This document shows positions 23,621 through 35,892 of a stretch of DNA of 64,000 nt, in pieces (positions within the stretch are counted from its first letter, which is position 1; each line of letters begins with the position of its first letter). A model generated the notes under the pieces. That model made no database searches and was not told the origin of the DNA. It worked only from the letters and a program-made list of their open reading frames with translations. This DNA is from Sipunculus nudus. Lineage: Eukaryota > Annelida > Sipuncula > Golfingiida > Sipunculidae. The position numbers were made by a program, and so were the translations under genes. The stretch covers positions 19,466,001-19,530,000 of the forward strand of contig CM049308.1 in the NCBI GenBank assembly GCA_026874595.1, given 5' to 3'.

Positions 23621-26600
23621 CCATAAATATATATTGTGACTGCTCTAAGATGGTACATCGGACGTGTGTACTACACAGGCGGACATATGTACTGTAGTGC
23701 AGTCGGTCGGGCACCACTGCCCCTATTGAATGACAAATACAAGGTTTTGCGCTCCCTGTGAAAGGAACCAACTGATTTTTTCCCGCCTCTTTTAAGTCTA
23801 TTAATATATATAGGGGTACCCTATGAACCTTCTTTTAGAGGAAAAAAAAAATTATGGCGCCATACGTATCCTAGGCAGCCGAAAATGACTAAGGTAAGAC
23901 TGGCTCGTCTCGTCTTTATATTCTTGTAAACACTGTAAAATGTCACCTGAGCCGTGTAAAAAATAAGACTGTCATGTAACTTCTATTCTGTTCATATTGG
24001 GCATTAAACCCTGGATTATTTACATCTGTTTGTGTACACTGTGATTTTAAGGTGCCATAAGGCCACATTTGTTATAACTGCCGTCATGTCTTTTTAGTCA
24101 TGCTGGTAAAACCAAAAATTCTTCGTAAAACAGCTCTAAGCCATATACTTCGTTCTATCAGTTACACTTAGGCCAGGTGTATAAAAAGGTCTGTAGTTGT
24201 TCTTATCTGGACTACGTCTGTTAATTCGGCCTCTAAATTTAATTCTCTTTGTCAGTGAAACATTATTGTTCCGTAATTGTACATCTTCATTCTTCAGTAT
24301 TCTAACATATCCCTAACCGGTGGACCCGTCCACCTAGGTACTTATATATTTCTGTGAGTTAAAAAAGAGCCCAAATCCGGTCAAGATAAGAAAATTTTTG
24401 TTAGAGTCAGCCTTAGTAGTTTGATATAATCATGTATAATATTAGTGTAGCTAAGGTTTAGTGCCTCTCATTTTTGTACTGTGCCATGTGTATTTTGTGT
24501 CTAATGTAATTTCCTTTTTAGGTAGCACCTTCCCAGGAACGTCTGCACTATTCGAATAAGTAAATATTTCTGAATATTCATTTGTATCACTTAAACATAT
24601 TAACATGTATCCGGTTACGTTTTGAGTTGAAGTAAACTTTTCTGTATACTATACTTTCGGTCTTCGAGTTTTGATTGGTGTATTTTATGTCCGAGGTCTG
24701 GTTTTATCTTGATTTTCCCCTGTACAAAATTGTATGAGCCGAGCCCCAGGCTGTCGTGACAATGTATATATGAAATGAGCATATAAAAAATTGCTCATTT
24801 CATGCAATTGGGGACACATATGTACGAAAAAATAAGTATTGTTTGTGCATGAACGAGACCCATAGAATATTCAATTTCATTCTTATTTCATTCAGATATT
24901 GTTTGACTTATGTGGTTTTATTTACATTGTCATGGAAACCAAAGTGAATATTACAATCCTTGGCTGCAAGACACGTTTTTACATTGCATATAAAATGAAA
25001 TTTTTCGTAAACTTTCATTCAACAACAATTCCTGTTTTCTATAAATATTTTTGTCATGTTCAATCTTTTGCTAAAAGACACTTTTTGTGCAATACTAATT
25101 AAATGGAATGAGTCACCAACTGTCGGTTAACTTCAAATTCTGCCAACTATTATATACATATCAGTGATTGTGATAATGTACCCTTGAAAACGAGTGAATT
25201 TCGCTTGAAATTTAAGTGGGCGGTGGATTCGGTAATTTTCCTGAGGGAAGTTTCAATTTACCACCCACTGCGTACAGCTGTTTGCATTATTCTTATCAGC
25301 ATACCGCGGCATTTTAGCATATGACGGCACTCAAACTTGACTTAAAAGCAATTGTCAGCCATGGTGCGAACCTGAGCAATACCAGTTTTTTTTATTCATT
25401 TTACTTTCTTAACATTAACTTTCTTAAATAATGAAGCAAATGAGTTAAAGGTAGGCACCTATTTCAATTCTGCTTGACCATGCCCAACAAAGCTAGCCTC
25501 TGTGTGTACTGGATATTTTGTACGTATTTTTTGGTGAAAATTACAAATATAAACATTTCAAGGGTTATATTTATACTATGAGCCGTGATTAATTTAACAA
25601 GTGCAAGTTGAAAATCTGACAGTCCTAACCATCATGGTTTAACCATCATGGGACATATTCGGGATTCGATATTTATGGGAGTTTTTGAAGATTTTGACCT
25701 TAGTGGGATCCCCTTAATGGGACCTTGTAAGCTCAGGTTGTGGCTTCAGAAAGGCATGCGGCCATAAAAAGGGGATCTACGGTGCTCTATTTCTTGTCAA
25801 AATTCGATGCCTAAGGATCTAACATTCTTTATATGTATGTCATACTTGCTGTGTAATTCTAAAACTTATTCATTGCTCTGTTATTTATAACAAAAGAGTG
25901 GACATCAAAGAACCATAGGCAGGGGTCGTAATAATGCCTTTCCGCTTGTCTCAGACGGCACTGAAAAGGAATTTTCGTTTTGAAAACAGATGTACAGTTT
26001 TACTCACACGTTTTTAGTCAACAATTTGCGTTGTTTTTAATATGCACCTTATGTCTCATTAAATTGAAATATCTTAGGTCATAAATGTTTTCTTTGCGAG
26101 ACATATTGTGACGTTTAGCGGCCATGCTGGGGTCATGCTGGGTGTACCATCTTTTGAAAAAACGTCAAGGTCAAATAAATGTCAAGTACAAATCTATGAC
26201 CTAAAACTTATATTGTGTCTATATTTCAGCACTTGAAAATCTCCCAAATTGGAGATCTAGTACAAACTGAAAATGACAAAAGAAAAAAACAAAATGAAAC
26301 CGATTGCATTGCCCTACTTCGGAACTAAAAAAGCTTTTACCCAAATATGGATGTAGAAATAAACTAATCATATTGTATAAACAACATATGGACGTCCAAA
26401 GGGTCAAACCCCCTTTTTTCCGCCCATTTGACGTATTTTGTTTATACTGTTTTTATTACTGGAAACGAGTGCCTGTTCATATACGCTCAAAAAGATACCG
26501 TTTTGTCTATCGGACTTGTGTAAAGATGAATAAATACAGATTAAAAAAAAAAATTAACACCCGCCTTTATATAGAAGACCAGTGCATGGCCCAGTGGTTG

Positions 26601-27530
26601 TGACACGGGCACGAGCATGTGTTTTTGTTTAGCCTTCATGGCGGCGTGGTCATTCGGCTAGAGTGGTATTGTTTCATTTAAATTGGCGTTATCACAGGTG
26701 CTAATTTTTCCACAGATGTATATGTACTGATACAAAGCTGACCCGAAAAGGGTAGTTGTATGCGTTAAATCATACGCAATATTATATTCATATATATCAA
26801 TTGGAAAAACTTGAGTGGTGAATTTTATAAAATTATAACCGGTATACCGGGGTTGGGGAGATATGTTAACTGAAATGGGGAATATTGACTCATTTTTTAT
26901 CCTAAAAGTAAAACGAAAATATAGGTTTTCAGTATAATACTGCCTCAATAAGATATGTATAAATATTTTTTTTACATTTATTTTCGGCGCTGTGCTCGTG
27001 GCTTGAATATCCCGGTATGTTTACCTTTAAGACCTGGTCAGTGATGATGTTAACATTCCTAATCAGAATGAGACGCGGGGACATTCAAGTTTTCAATGAT
27101 GTTTGACTGGATTCTATCGTTGGACGCATAAAGATTAGGTTTATGTGAGGAATACATGAAAGAGCGGACCCAACGGAACTCTATGCAGAGGGTCCGTATC
27201 CCATTTTCAGCCGCCGCAACTTTTTTTCATCGTATCGGACAAATTTTGAGGCCTGAAACCCCCGCCACAACTCCACACTCCCCCCCCCCTTTCCCTGTTG
27301 CTGAAATTGGGACGTTGAATAAGGTTTTGTCATTAATCCTCCCGGGTCGAACCCTCCATTTCATGAGACGACAAACGTGTTTTTCACATTAACTGACCAC
27401 GCACGTGGGTCAGAGACTGGGTCAAACATAAGGCCAGACATACTCAAATCCCTCACTGAAAGCCAGCGTTATTCATATGAAAAATAGTCCTTAATCTTAT
27501 GTTTAAGGCTGAGTGACCACGATGTACGCA
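23618..27530. other. Gene-poor stretch
   Basis: No frame here shows motif, splice or composition support. I looked for tyrosinase exons that would pair with the orphan exon at 27880-28009 (CuA WHREF and CuB HHAFID) and found none. Confidence 0.35.
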
Positions 27531-27619
27531 TGCCGGTCTTTGCAAAAGGCAGTTCGGCTGTGCTCGATCTCACCTCCGTGCATGTCAGTAAAAATGGAAA
27601 AAAATCACTCAAAAATATA

Positions 27620-27725
27620 TATACATTAAAATGTACATATGACACAGTGTCATACGCAATGCGGTTTCAGAGAACATTGAGGACAAAGGGAGAACGAATT
27701 CCTTTTACAAGTATGATATTAGTTC
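27620..27725. repeat. Dispersed repeat with near-perfect inverted core, copy 2
   Basis: Contains ATATGACACAGTGTCATACGC followed by GAACATTGAGGACAAA. Partner of 9180-9290. Confidence 0.6.
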
Positions 27726-27879
27726 AAACCGTATCTATATGTTTATGTCCAGACAAGTTGAAACACGTGACGCTCAATAAGATGTCGTAGTTTAAACCAC
27801 AGTATCTTTTATAAAGCATAATCTGCATGTGTTGTGTTACTCGTGAAAATCGCGAAAAGTTAAGTTTAATGTAAACTAC

Positions 27880-28009
27880 CTGAATTGCTCCTTCTTCTTC
27901 CATGAATTTTGTTCAGACCTGATAACGAATCAGACCAATATATTGCTGTTTGCCGAGTCCATGAATCTTCCGGCGTCGTCCGAAACCTCTCCAATTCGTG
28001 TCGTTTGTC
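27880..28009 (-). pseudogene. Orphan tyrosinase exon (paralogue of exon 2 at 54357-54557)
   Basis: On the minus strand 43 codons align along the second half of the tyrosinase gene's exon 2: DKRHELERFRTTPED versus [15 protein letters not shown], a 5-base gap kept in frame by other changes, then GRRRSNS versus NRRRRSIS. The frame is open and ends at a donor (TCAG|GTAGTT) in the same phase as the real exon. Homology stops mid-exon, an in-frame TGA lies just upstream, and the only nearby acceptor (TGTCAG) is in the wrong phase. No partner exons are seen within 27-11 kb. It is most likely a fragment of a duplicated gene, perhaps cut by the adjacent LINE; a functional paralogue with very long introns is less likely. 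Confidence 0.65.
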
Positions 28010-28249
28010 GCTTATTGAACTGACATTTCAGGTATGTGACTGTACACATCCCATAGTGAGAGTAAGGTATAAACTTCCGATGTTTTCTGATGGCTGTTTT
28101 GCGTATATATCGGCCGTCTTGACTCATATCCCGGGACGGAGAGGAGGGCTCTTATATGTATCCAAAGTAAATGTTCTAGCTATATGCACGCAGATTTTCG
28201 GGATTGCCATCAATCCATTTAAAATATTTTCGCCTTAAATCTAATTGCT

Positions 28250-31050
28250 ATTATGATTTTTTTATTAAATGCAACAATTTAGTACAAGACTTGATACAAC
28301 ACATTTGACACTTTATGAAAATACATCAGGAGTGTTAAAATTCCTGAAGTTATATTTATACCAGGCTTTCAGAACTTCTCTCAAGTAAGGGATGCATTAA
28401 TTATCAAAATGACTTGGGTCACTAGACATAAGATTACATCCAAATATAAAGAATCAATTCTTTTAAGTTGTGTATTAACTATCTGTCTCCAACAACGGTC
28501 CAAAGGACCAGATAGAAAACGTTTAACCAAGACTATTTTTAATGGTTCGATTATTGATTTTAAGTGTATCATATCAAGTCCCCTTTTTCAATGGGTCCTA
28601 TGAGTATGCTTGCTTCGTTTAATCCTGTCTTTTTCACCCCAAATAAATTTCTATAACAGTGGTTCTTTTTCCTTTATGAATGTATCAGATAGATTTGGTA
28701 ATACCTGTAGTGCATATATTAAATGTGATAAGATGTGTACTTTTAAAATTGCAACTTTTCCAGATAGTGACATTCCTCTATTGACCATACATTTATTACT
28801 GGCTTAATTTTATTGGGCATTTCCTTATAATTATTATTTTTCATCTTTCTCCAATCAGGATGAATTTATATATACCCAAAATCTGTATTGGTTAAATGCA
28901 CCATTTAAGAACTGGTCTTTCGACATTTTCTTTTTCATTAGCTAAAAGAGTCATTGGTATCACTACAGTTTTATCTATATTTACTTTTAATCCAGTATTT
29001 GTTCAAATTCTTTGAAAATTCCCATAAACACTTTAATAGACTCGGTACTGGCAGTAAGAGTAACAAATGTGTCATCTGCGTACTGAATAAATTTATACTC
29101 CCAATTTTTAAACCTTTGATTTTAGAATTGTTCCTTATTTTAAAAGCTGACATACCCGAGGCCAAAACAAATAAACATGGCAAAAAGGGAAAGCCTTGTC
29201 TCACGCCTCGGTTTTCAGAAAAGTTAGTAGTAGCCCATCCATTGTTTATAACACAACTCTTTATGTTTGTAAAAAGTATGTGAATCCATTTTCTGAAACT
29301 TGGTCCAAAATTTAACTGCTGTAGTGTATTCAGAATATTGGTCCATTCATAAAAAAATCAAAAGCTTTTTTTCAAAATCTACTGATATTAGGTAGCTTTT
29401 TACCTTATGTTTTTTTAAATGTGCCAGTATTTCGGTAATTTTGACGATATTTTCTCCAATATATCTATTTTCCATGAAATCATTTTGATCAGAGTGAATG
29501 ATGGAGGGGAGTACTGTTTTGAGTCTATTTGCTAAAGTTTTAGAAAATAATTTATAATCTGTATTTAATAGAGAGAGAGGACGCCAGTTCTTTAAAAAAC
29601 AAAGAATCTATACCTTTTTTGGGATTGAAACACATAACACCTTGTCGAATTGTGATTGGTAGAATTCCATTATAAAATGAATAGTTACGAGCATCTATAA
29701 AATAATGTTTTGTATCTTCCCAAAATTTCTGTTAGAATTCAGCTGGATAATTCATCAGGTCCTGGTGTCATATTAATTTTGAGTGATTTAATTGTTTTAT
29801 ATAGTTAAGATAATGACAAATCTCCTTCACATTTGTTTGCTTCTTCGTTTTCCTAATCTTTTCTGATGAATGGTTGAGTGTAATTCTTTTCAAGTTCATT
29901 TGCTGTATATAAATTCTTGCAAAATATCAATTTTTCATGTATAATTTGTTCGCTATCAGTTATAATTTTACAATTTTTATCTTTGAGTTTTAGGATTGAG
30001 TTGAAGGTTTGATTTTTGTTCAAAATTTTTTTTTCTAAATTCAAAATATATTTAGTTGGTTTATTTCCTTCAGAAAACCATCTAGATCTACATCTTATTA
30101 CAGCTCCTCTAGTGTCTTTCTCAATGAAAAGTTTATGGTTATTCATTGCAATATCCCATTTACATTTGTCTTCAGAAGTTTTAGGTTTATTATATTGATT
30201 TGTGCCTTATGCATTTCTCTCTCTAGTTTTATTAATTGATCAGTGTACCTTCTCTTTTAATTAGTTGAATATTCAATATGCTTTCACCTCTAATTTCACA
30301 TTTTATTGTGTCCCATAGAAGAGAAGGGTTTGCTTATTTATTATCATTTACTGTGTTTTTATACATTCTTTTATATGTTTAAAATCTCATCCTCAAGTAA
30401 TGAGCAATTCTGTTTCACATTTCCCAGGCCTCGTGGATGGTCGCTTAACATTATACACATATAAATTAGTGAGTGGTCTGTTTTATATCCGTTGTCAATA
30501 TCTGTGATACCAATGTAACTACAAAGACCATCAATAATAAGAAAATAATCAAGGTGGGATGTCACTGGTTGTGGATTATGTCTGTGCCACGCATACTTTA
30601 GTTTACCTTGGTGTTGAGCTCTCCAAATATCTGTCAAATGAATAAGTTCATCCACTGTAAAATAATTTTTCTGGATTTTTCTGAGTATGTTTATTTCCAT
30701 CTTCTTTATCAACTTCTGGGGCTCGTGTTACATTGACATCCCCTGCAATTATCAGTTTATCCACATGTAAAATATTAAATATATTAATAAGATTTAAAAA
30801 GAATTCTGACTAATCTTTATTTGGGCCATATACATTCACTAATGAAATGTTATGGACTCCTAGCGTAACATCACTAATTAGAAATCTACGGTGTTTATCT
30901 TATTTTATATTTTGATTATGGATACCTGTTTTATTTTTCACTAATATACAACCCCCTTAGCCTGACTTGTTCCGTGACAAAAATAAATCTGGTTTCCCCA
31001 TTCTGATCTCCATCTTGATTCATTTTGCGATTAAGATGTTAAATGAGAAA
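28250..31050 (-). mobile_element. Decayed L1/Tx1-like LINE (endonuclease-reverse transcriptase ORF)
   Basis: Minus-strand fragments occur in the correct order but in different frames. Endonuclease: EWGNQIYFCHGTSQAKGV (about 30960-31010), ISLVNVYGPNKD and IAGDVNV (about 30735-30850), then YFLIIDGL and KTDHSLI (30440-30560). Linker: SRWFSEGNKPTKYILNLEKK (30040-30100). Reverse transcriptase: FGPSFRKWIHILF, GVRQGFPFLPCLFVLA (about 29150-29210), then QYADDTFVTL with the YADD site at 29071-29082. C-terminal part: FIWGEKDRIKR (about 28615-28650), LKSIIEPLKIVLVKRFL and VLKAWYKYNF (about 28340-28380). Multiple frameshifts and stops make it inactive. Assignment to the L1/Tx1 side rests on endonuclease plus NNG…RGVRQG spacing; exact clade is uncertain. 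Confidence 0.88.
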
Positions 31051-32673
31051 CGTGCTAAGGAAGTACAGATAAATATATCCACATGTAAAACTTACTAGTA
31101 ACACTGTAGAAAACCAGAACACCATGTCACGTGACGTTAATGTGGACTAAGCCACTGCGATGCAGGATTCAGATACGGTTAGTTTGCAAAACATGGGTAG
31201 ATAAAGGATTTTCATTTTGCCTGGGGAAGGGGGGGGGGGGGTGATATAGCGAGGCCTGGTTGTAATTAAGTAACCCCATCCCTGAAAAAAAAATAAATAT
31301 TTAGGTCCCTGTGGATTATGAGCCCTGAACATGCAGCATTAAGTTTTTTCATGGGCAAGTTTTATAGATTAGGTTTTAATGTACATCACACGGACGACAC
31401 TCCGTGAATGTTCACAGTATTATTACTGAAAACGTAATAAATGCGATATTCTAATTGGTTGAGACAGGCAAGAATTGCGTTTCGTTTACATTTGATGAAA
31501 GCCAGCATTTTTAAGTTTTTCTTTCTTTTCCCAACCCCGTTTCTGCAAATAACCCCCCCCCCCCCCCGAACCTGAAAATATCACTCGCTTGGTCTGGTTG
31601 CATATTATACCCGTATATAACATAAAAAGGGTTCACAGCAGTTTCATATTAAAGTTTCATTCAAAAACACTCTGTCAGAACACGATTGACCGTCTCCCCT
31701 TCCGAAAGTTTCGGTGCCGTCCCTGCAAGTGTGACAATCCCAAGGTATACGCTGTATATGCATGTTTTTGTGATATATATCTCTATAGAGGAAAAAAGGA
31801 AATGCCGCATTACGTCGGCGGACGTGGAACGTGACATCTTGTTGGGGTCGGTATTTGCCTCTGCATGAACTGGTTAGAAAGTTATTGAACGCGCTGTCGT
31901 CTGCACCGTGAAACTGCACACCAAGTAGGGCACATGTACTTTTTTTTCAAATAGATTTGTATATTTCATACCTGGTGTCACGTTATCTATAGTTGTTTCA
32001 GACATATTTTTTTGGTTAAAATTACCTCTTATTTCCGTACACTGCTAGAGGCATGTATATGTAATATATTTATATATAAAAGAAAGAATTAGGAATATAT
32101 ACATATATCATTATTTACAGTATTTAAATGTTACTCTCTGAATAAATCTTACTCTGTGATTACATCTTTCATTCTTTCCCCATGCAAAAAAAAGGGGGGG
32201 GGGGGTATATCCCCTATCGGGCCTATAATGACGGCCCTGAAACAAAGCGTTATGTTTTATATGCAGAAATCTACCAAAATACATACAAAAATATTTTAAA
32301 ATATTAAAAAGGTATTTTTATCCCCTGCTTTAAAGATTTATTTGACATTATTTTGTCTCAGTCTCGTGAATTGTACAAATATTAACTTTTTTCTCGCTAA
32401 TTATAACCAGCACAACAGCCCAACTACCAGGCTATTCCCCTATAGAGGGCAGCACAGGCACCTTATTCAGTTCAGGGCTCCAGCTGTATTATCATTACCC
32501 CATGCATTGGTCCCCCCTTCCACACTTTTGAGCAGGTGCATCTATTATTGAATAAAAATTACTGTGTTTCATTTAAAATCTAGTACACAGTTTCAGTGTT
32601 TTATAGTTATAATCATATACACACCCTCGTCAATCCTCATTAACTGGTGGTGTATTTCTGTGTACAATATAAC
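31051..32673. other. No gene supported
   Basis: Contains short G and C runs (31228-31240, 31553-31567, 32195-32206). Overlapping plus and minus frames at 31589-31919 have no recognisable domain. Downstream text at 32610-32673 is shared with the 49.6 kb lectin relic, so that duplication included 3' flank. Confidence 0.35.
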
Positions 32674-32850
32674 TTAGTACGGGAGCACTTTTTCACAGAA
32701 GTAAAACATCTTCTTCGATCCAATTTCATCATCCCACAGACCCTGGTTCACCATAATCACTAAGTGATGATTCTTCCCTTTTCTTTGTCTAGATTCGTCC
32801 ATTCCATTTCACTGGAAAATTAATAAAAAAGAAAACCGCTGGCCTTCCAG
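32674..32850 (-). pseudogene. C-type lectin last-exon relic, copy 1
   Basis: The minus strand encodes the CTLD C-terminus GKNHHLVIMVNQGLWDDEIG followed by …YFCEKVLPY and TAA at 32674-32676. This matches the lectin gene's KQHHMYITNRGLWNDM…FSFCE. Upstream, TGGAAGGCCAGCGGTTTT matches the coding of WKATGSNF but is followed by an in-frame stop and frameshift. No exon equivalent to 39921-40109 was found nearby. It keeps the unusual HH where CTLDs normally have a cysteine. Confidence 0.7.
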
Positions 32851-33169
32851 ACAACACTTGGACAATGTCTTTTTCCCCTTTCCTTGATGATTTGTTGATT
32901 CGACAAAGGGCTGGAGCTTTGCGGAAAGTAACAGGCAAAATTGACAGAAAGTGCAGAGCCACAGTTTTCAAAGCTAAGATAGGAAGCACAATAGAGTATT
33001 AAGAATAAATGCTTCAGGAAGTGTCCTGAGCCAGTTCGATTGCTATTAGAGCTCCTTTCTCAAGATTATAGGTGTAGATGAAGCTACTTCTCATGTGAAC
33101 CTACCGCGTACCGATAAGCAGTATATATCCTAGACGTTAGGTCGCAGCATAAAATATGCTGTGTAGTGA

Positions 33170-34060
33170 TGTAGTCGAGTCAACGCAATCCGAGTCCAAG
33201 TGCAAGTCCGAGTCCAGGCCATTCGAGTCTAGGTCTGAGTTTTTGAGGTTCGTGTCAAATTCCAAATACTTCGAGTTCGAGTTATTTGGCGCTCGAGTCA
33301 CAGTCCAATAAAAATTTCCTTGCTCAAAAAAAAAAAAAAAAAAATCGAACTTTTTGTCAGTTTACACAGTCTTTTTTTATTTTTATATTTTTTTGGTGGA
33401 GGTTACCGCCTCCATTTTTTAATGCTAACTTAACAACGTATATGATTATCTGAAGAATTCCATTCCGGTTTCAGACGTCATGACAGGGAAGTATCACACG
33501 CTTCTTCTTATTTTACATCCTGGCGTCAACCTGGCCAAGAGACTTCTGCACCTGCGGGCCCTGGGTGCGTAATGGACCCCAGTGCTGGGTCACCCCTCGG
33601 AGGAACCCCCGAACGGCGCACTCGTTTTTGAGTGAAGCAGGGCCGTTGGGCACGGTCTTTCCATTAAGCCTGCAGACCGCTTACCCTGGGTGAGGACCGA
33701 CCGCGAAAAATCTCACCGCTTCGGCAGAGATTCGAACTCTAAATCGCCTGGCTTTGAGTCCTGTGCTCTACCCATGAGCCACAGAAGCCGTTCTTTCTGA
33801 CTGAGTGTTTATTATAACATTTAGCTGCCGATGCAGAGCTGAAGCTGGTATATATGTAGTCTTAATTTTATGAACTCTTTCGTGTTCGCACTTATATATG
33901 CCAGATCTTTATTTCATTGCTCGAGATAGACTGGGTCTAATTTCTTATGTTCAAACGTATGAGTTCCAGTACAAGTCCTGGACCCTTTAGTCGAAGTCAG
34001 AGTCCCTTAAAGTGGACTCGAGACCGGACTCGAGTCCTACATAAATGTAAACTACACCAC
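33170..34060. mobile_element. Interrupted copy of the CAGTGATGTAG element
   Basis: The left end reads TAGTGATGTAGTCGAGTCAA followed by degenerate CCGAGTCCAAG units. The right part, AGTGGACTCGAGACCGGACT near 34010, carries the same type of units. The internal text is shared with 10583-11089 in style rather than base by base. A SINE (33405-33795) is inserted inside it. Confidence 0.5.
33405..33795 (-). mobile_element. tRNA-derived SINE, near full length
   Basis: Read on the minus strand it starts CGGCTTCTGTGGCTCATGGG, with an A-box TGGCTCATGGGTAGAGC and a B-box AGTTCGAATCTC about 33 bases further on. Then comes a body with TGCGGGCCC and the 3' block GAATTCTTCAGATAATCATA …AGCATTAAAAAATGGAGGCG. 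Copies: 12556-12772 (no head), 47885-48244, and 58838-59165 on the plus strand. This is a Pol III-type retroposon, not a functional tRNA gene. Confidence 0.8.
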
Positions 34061-34063
34061 AAC

Positions 34064-34469
34064 GGCAGCCCCTGCTAAACCCTGGTGCTATGTTGCACAC
34101 GTTAATCTTGCAGATAGGCACCGAACGACGCTGATGACGATATGGGCTTTACGTATTCGGATTGTCCTAGCGGGGGTTCTGACGGGCATGGTACGAGCTG
34201 TCGCACCGGTTGACGGATGTGTATGCTCTGAACATAGCGCATGACCTCCTGGTGACCTTCCACTCACACGCTGGGAGAAATAGCAGGATTCTTCAGGTCT
34301 GGCAACACCAAGTCAGTTTGCGTTGGATAAAGTAAAATCTGATTGGCTCTGATTTAAACAAATCAGCAGAACTGGTGGAAGAAATCTTATTGGCTTAGCG
34401 TGTAAACAAACACGGATGCGCCCGTGACGGCGTGGCAAACTCGCGTAGCACTGTAAGAAAGAAAATATG
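34064..34469. other. No gene supported; flank of helicase fragment
   Basis: GC-richer than average (34070-34300) but without a recognisable frame. It may be part of whatever unit carried the RecQ fragment. Confidence 0.3.
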
Positions 34470-34660
34470 CAGAGAGTGGGTGATAACTGACCTCAGGCCA
34501 AACCAGCAAGTCAGTATAGAGACAGCGCTGAAAGTTGACGACTGCATAGTGTGTATTCATACGGGGGGTGGAAAAAGTCTGTGCTACCAAGGCATTTCCA
34601 CCGCAGTGCAAAGTTACCGATACCTTGAAGAACATCAGATTGTGCTGGTGATATCTGCAA
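34470..34660 (+). pseudogene. RecQ-type helicase fragment (Q motif region and Walker A)
   Basis: The plus strand encodes LRPNQQVSIETALKVDDCIV, then the helicase motif I IHTGGGKSLCYQ, then a motif Ia-like EEHQIVLVIS, where the similarity ends in a stop. RecQ proteins have the order F/LRPxQ…TGGGKSLCYQLP…VVISPL. Motifs II-VI and the RQC region are absent and no ATG precedes in frame. It is a truncated gene copy or a scrap of a mobile unit, and its similarity ends about 40 bases before the first 222 bp direct repeat. Confidence 0.65.
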
Positions 34661-34699
34661 TGTGATTGGTTAAATAGTACGCAGGGGGAATTCCACAGA

Positions 34700-34921
34700 G
34701 ACAACACCGCCTGGTGGCCAATCCTGACCGGCAACCGCGGTTCATTGCAGCGGGTAGTGTAGCGAATAGTTGAGCATAACGTTAACGCTGCTTATGGAGC
34801 ATAACGGATGTGCGGTTTTCTGGGTTTTGTGGGTGCTGATTTTACTTGACACTTCGGATATCTCTGCTTGACCTCTGGTCACGCTGGCGGCCAGAACGAC
34901 TCTCTGCTTGGCTTTATGGCA
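34700..34921 (+). repeat. 222 bp direct repeat, left copy
   Basis: Runs from GACAACACCGCCTGGTGGCC to GGCTTTATGGCA. Compared base by base with 35893-36114 I find one difference (AGCATAACGG versus AGCGTAACGG). Such identity means a recent duplication or gene conversion. Confidence 0.9.
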
Positions 34922-35892
34922 GTGTGTAAAACCCGGACCCCACGGACCCCGGACCCCGGACCCCAAGAAAAAATTTATAATTCTTAAAACTCTCATATGG
35001 TAATTTGTCGAGATATTTTGCAGAATAGTATCTTAAGACGTTTTTTACATTATGTGTGTTAGAAAAAAACAAAAAGAGTGGTCTGTTTTGCAACAAAAGT
35101 TGATAAATTACCCTACGGACCGTGGCGCACTGACCTCACGGATCCCACGGACCTCTTTTACTCGTTGTTTTACCATTTCTTTTGTACATATTTTAACATC
35201 CCATTTAGGCATAACAACCATATGATTTAGTTATTGTGTTTTTGTATCTATATTATTTTCATTTTGTCTTATTTTTTCTTCATGTTCTTATATTTGCTAT
35301 TTGTTTCATGTTTAGCGAAATGAAAAGTATAATAAGAACATTTATAAAATCATTATGTTTTTACCTGTCGTTTCTTGAAATGCAAGTCATTAAAAATTTC
35401 TTTGGGTAATTATATTGTTACCAACAGTAAATTGCATTGTTGATCATGAATGGAACACAAAACCTGTGTTATGTAGAAGAGCTCTGATATCGATATATCT
35501 TTCTCAGGTCCGCATGCATTGACCGCTGGCGCACTTCAGTGTGCCTGCACTATAATATTTTCACTTGAAATATCAAATAATCATATTTAATGTTTGACAC
35601 GAGTGCTTATTCTTTCTCATGGAGTCATAAATGAAAATATGAGCGGGGTTTCCAGGGTCATTTAAAAATGGAATAGTCATCAAAGTCAAGCAGTTTGGGT
35701 CCATCTTCAGCAAAATATTTTGTATACTTAAAATGTTCATTGAAATGGTTATTTACAAAGCTTTAACACTGAGGGACTTTACTTTGTTCTTATATCAGCA
35801 TCAGGGGTGTTTTTATCTGTATATATAATCGACAGTGTGGAAATTGGTTTTTGGGGTCCGGGATCCGTGGGGTCCGGGTTTTACACACTGCC
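34919..35892. mobile_element. Non-autonomous TIR element (GGCAGTGTGTAAAACCCGG ends)
   Basis: Left end GGCAGTGTGTAAAACCCGGA followed by CCCCACGGACCCC; right end …GGGGTCCGGGTTTTACACACTGCC. The inverted repeats match over roughly 30 bases, then continue as GGACCCC/GGGGTCC units. About 974 bases, AT-rich, without a transposase frame. There is no ordinary short target duplication; the flanks are instead the 222 bp repeats. Confidence 0.8.

Noticed and set aside
33720-33795. tRNA gene
   Set aside because: A and B boxes are present, but the sequence continues into a shared SINE body found at three other loci.
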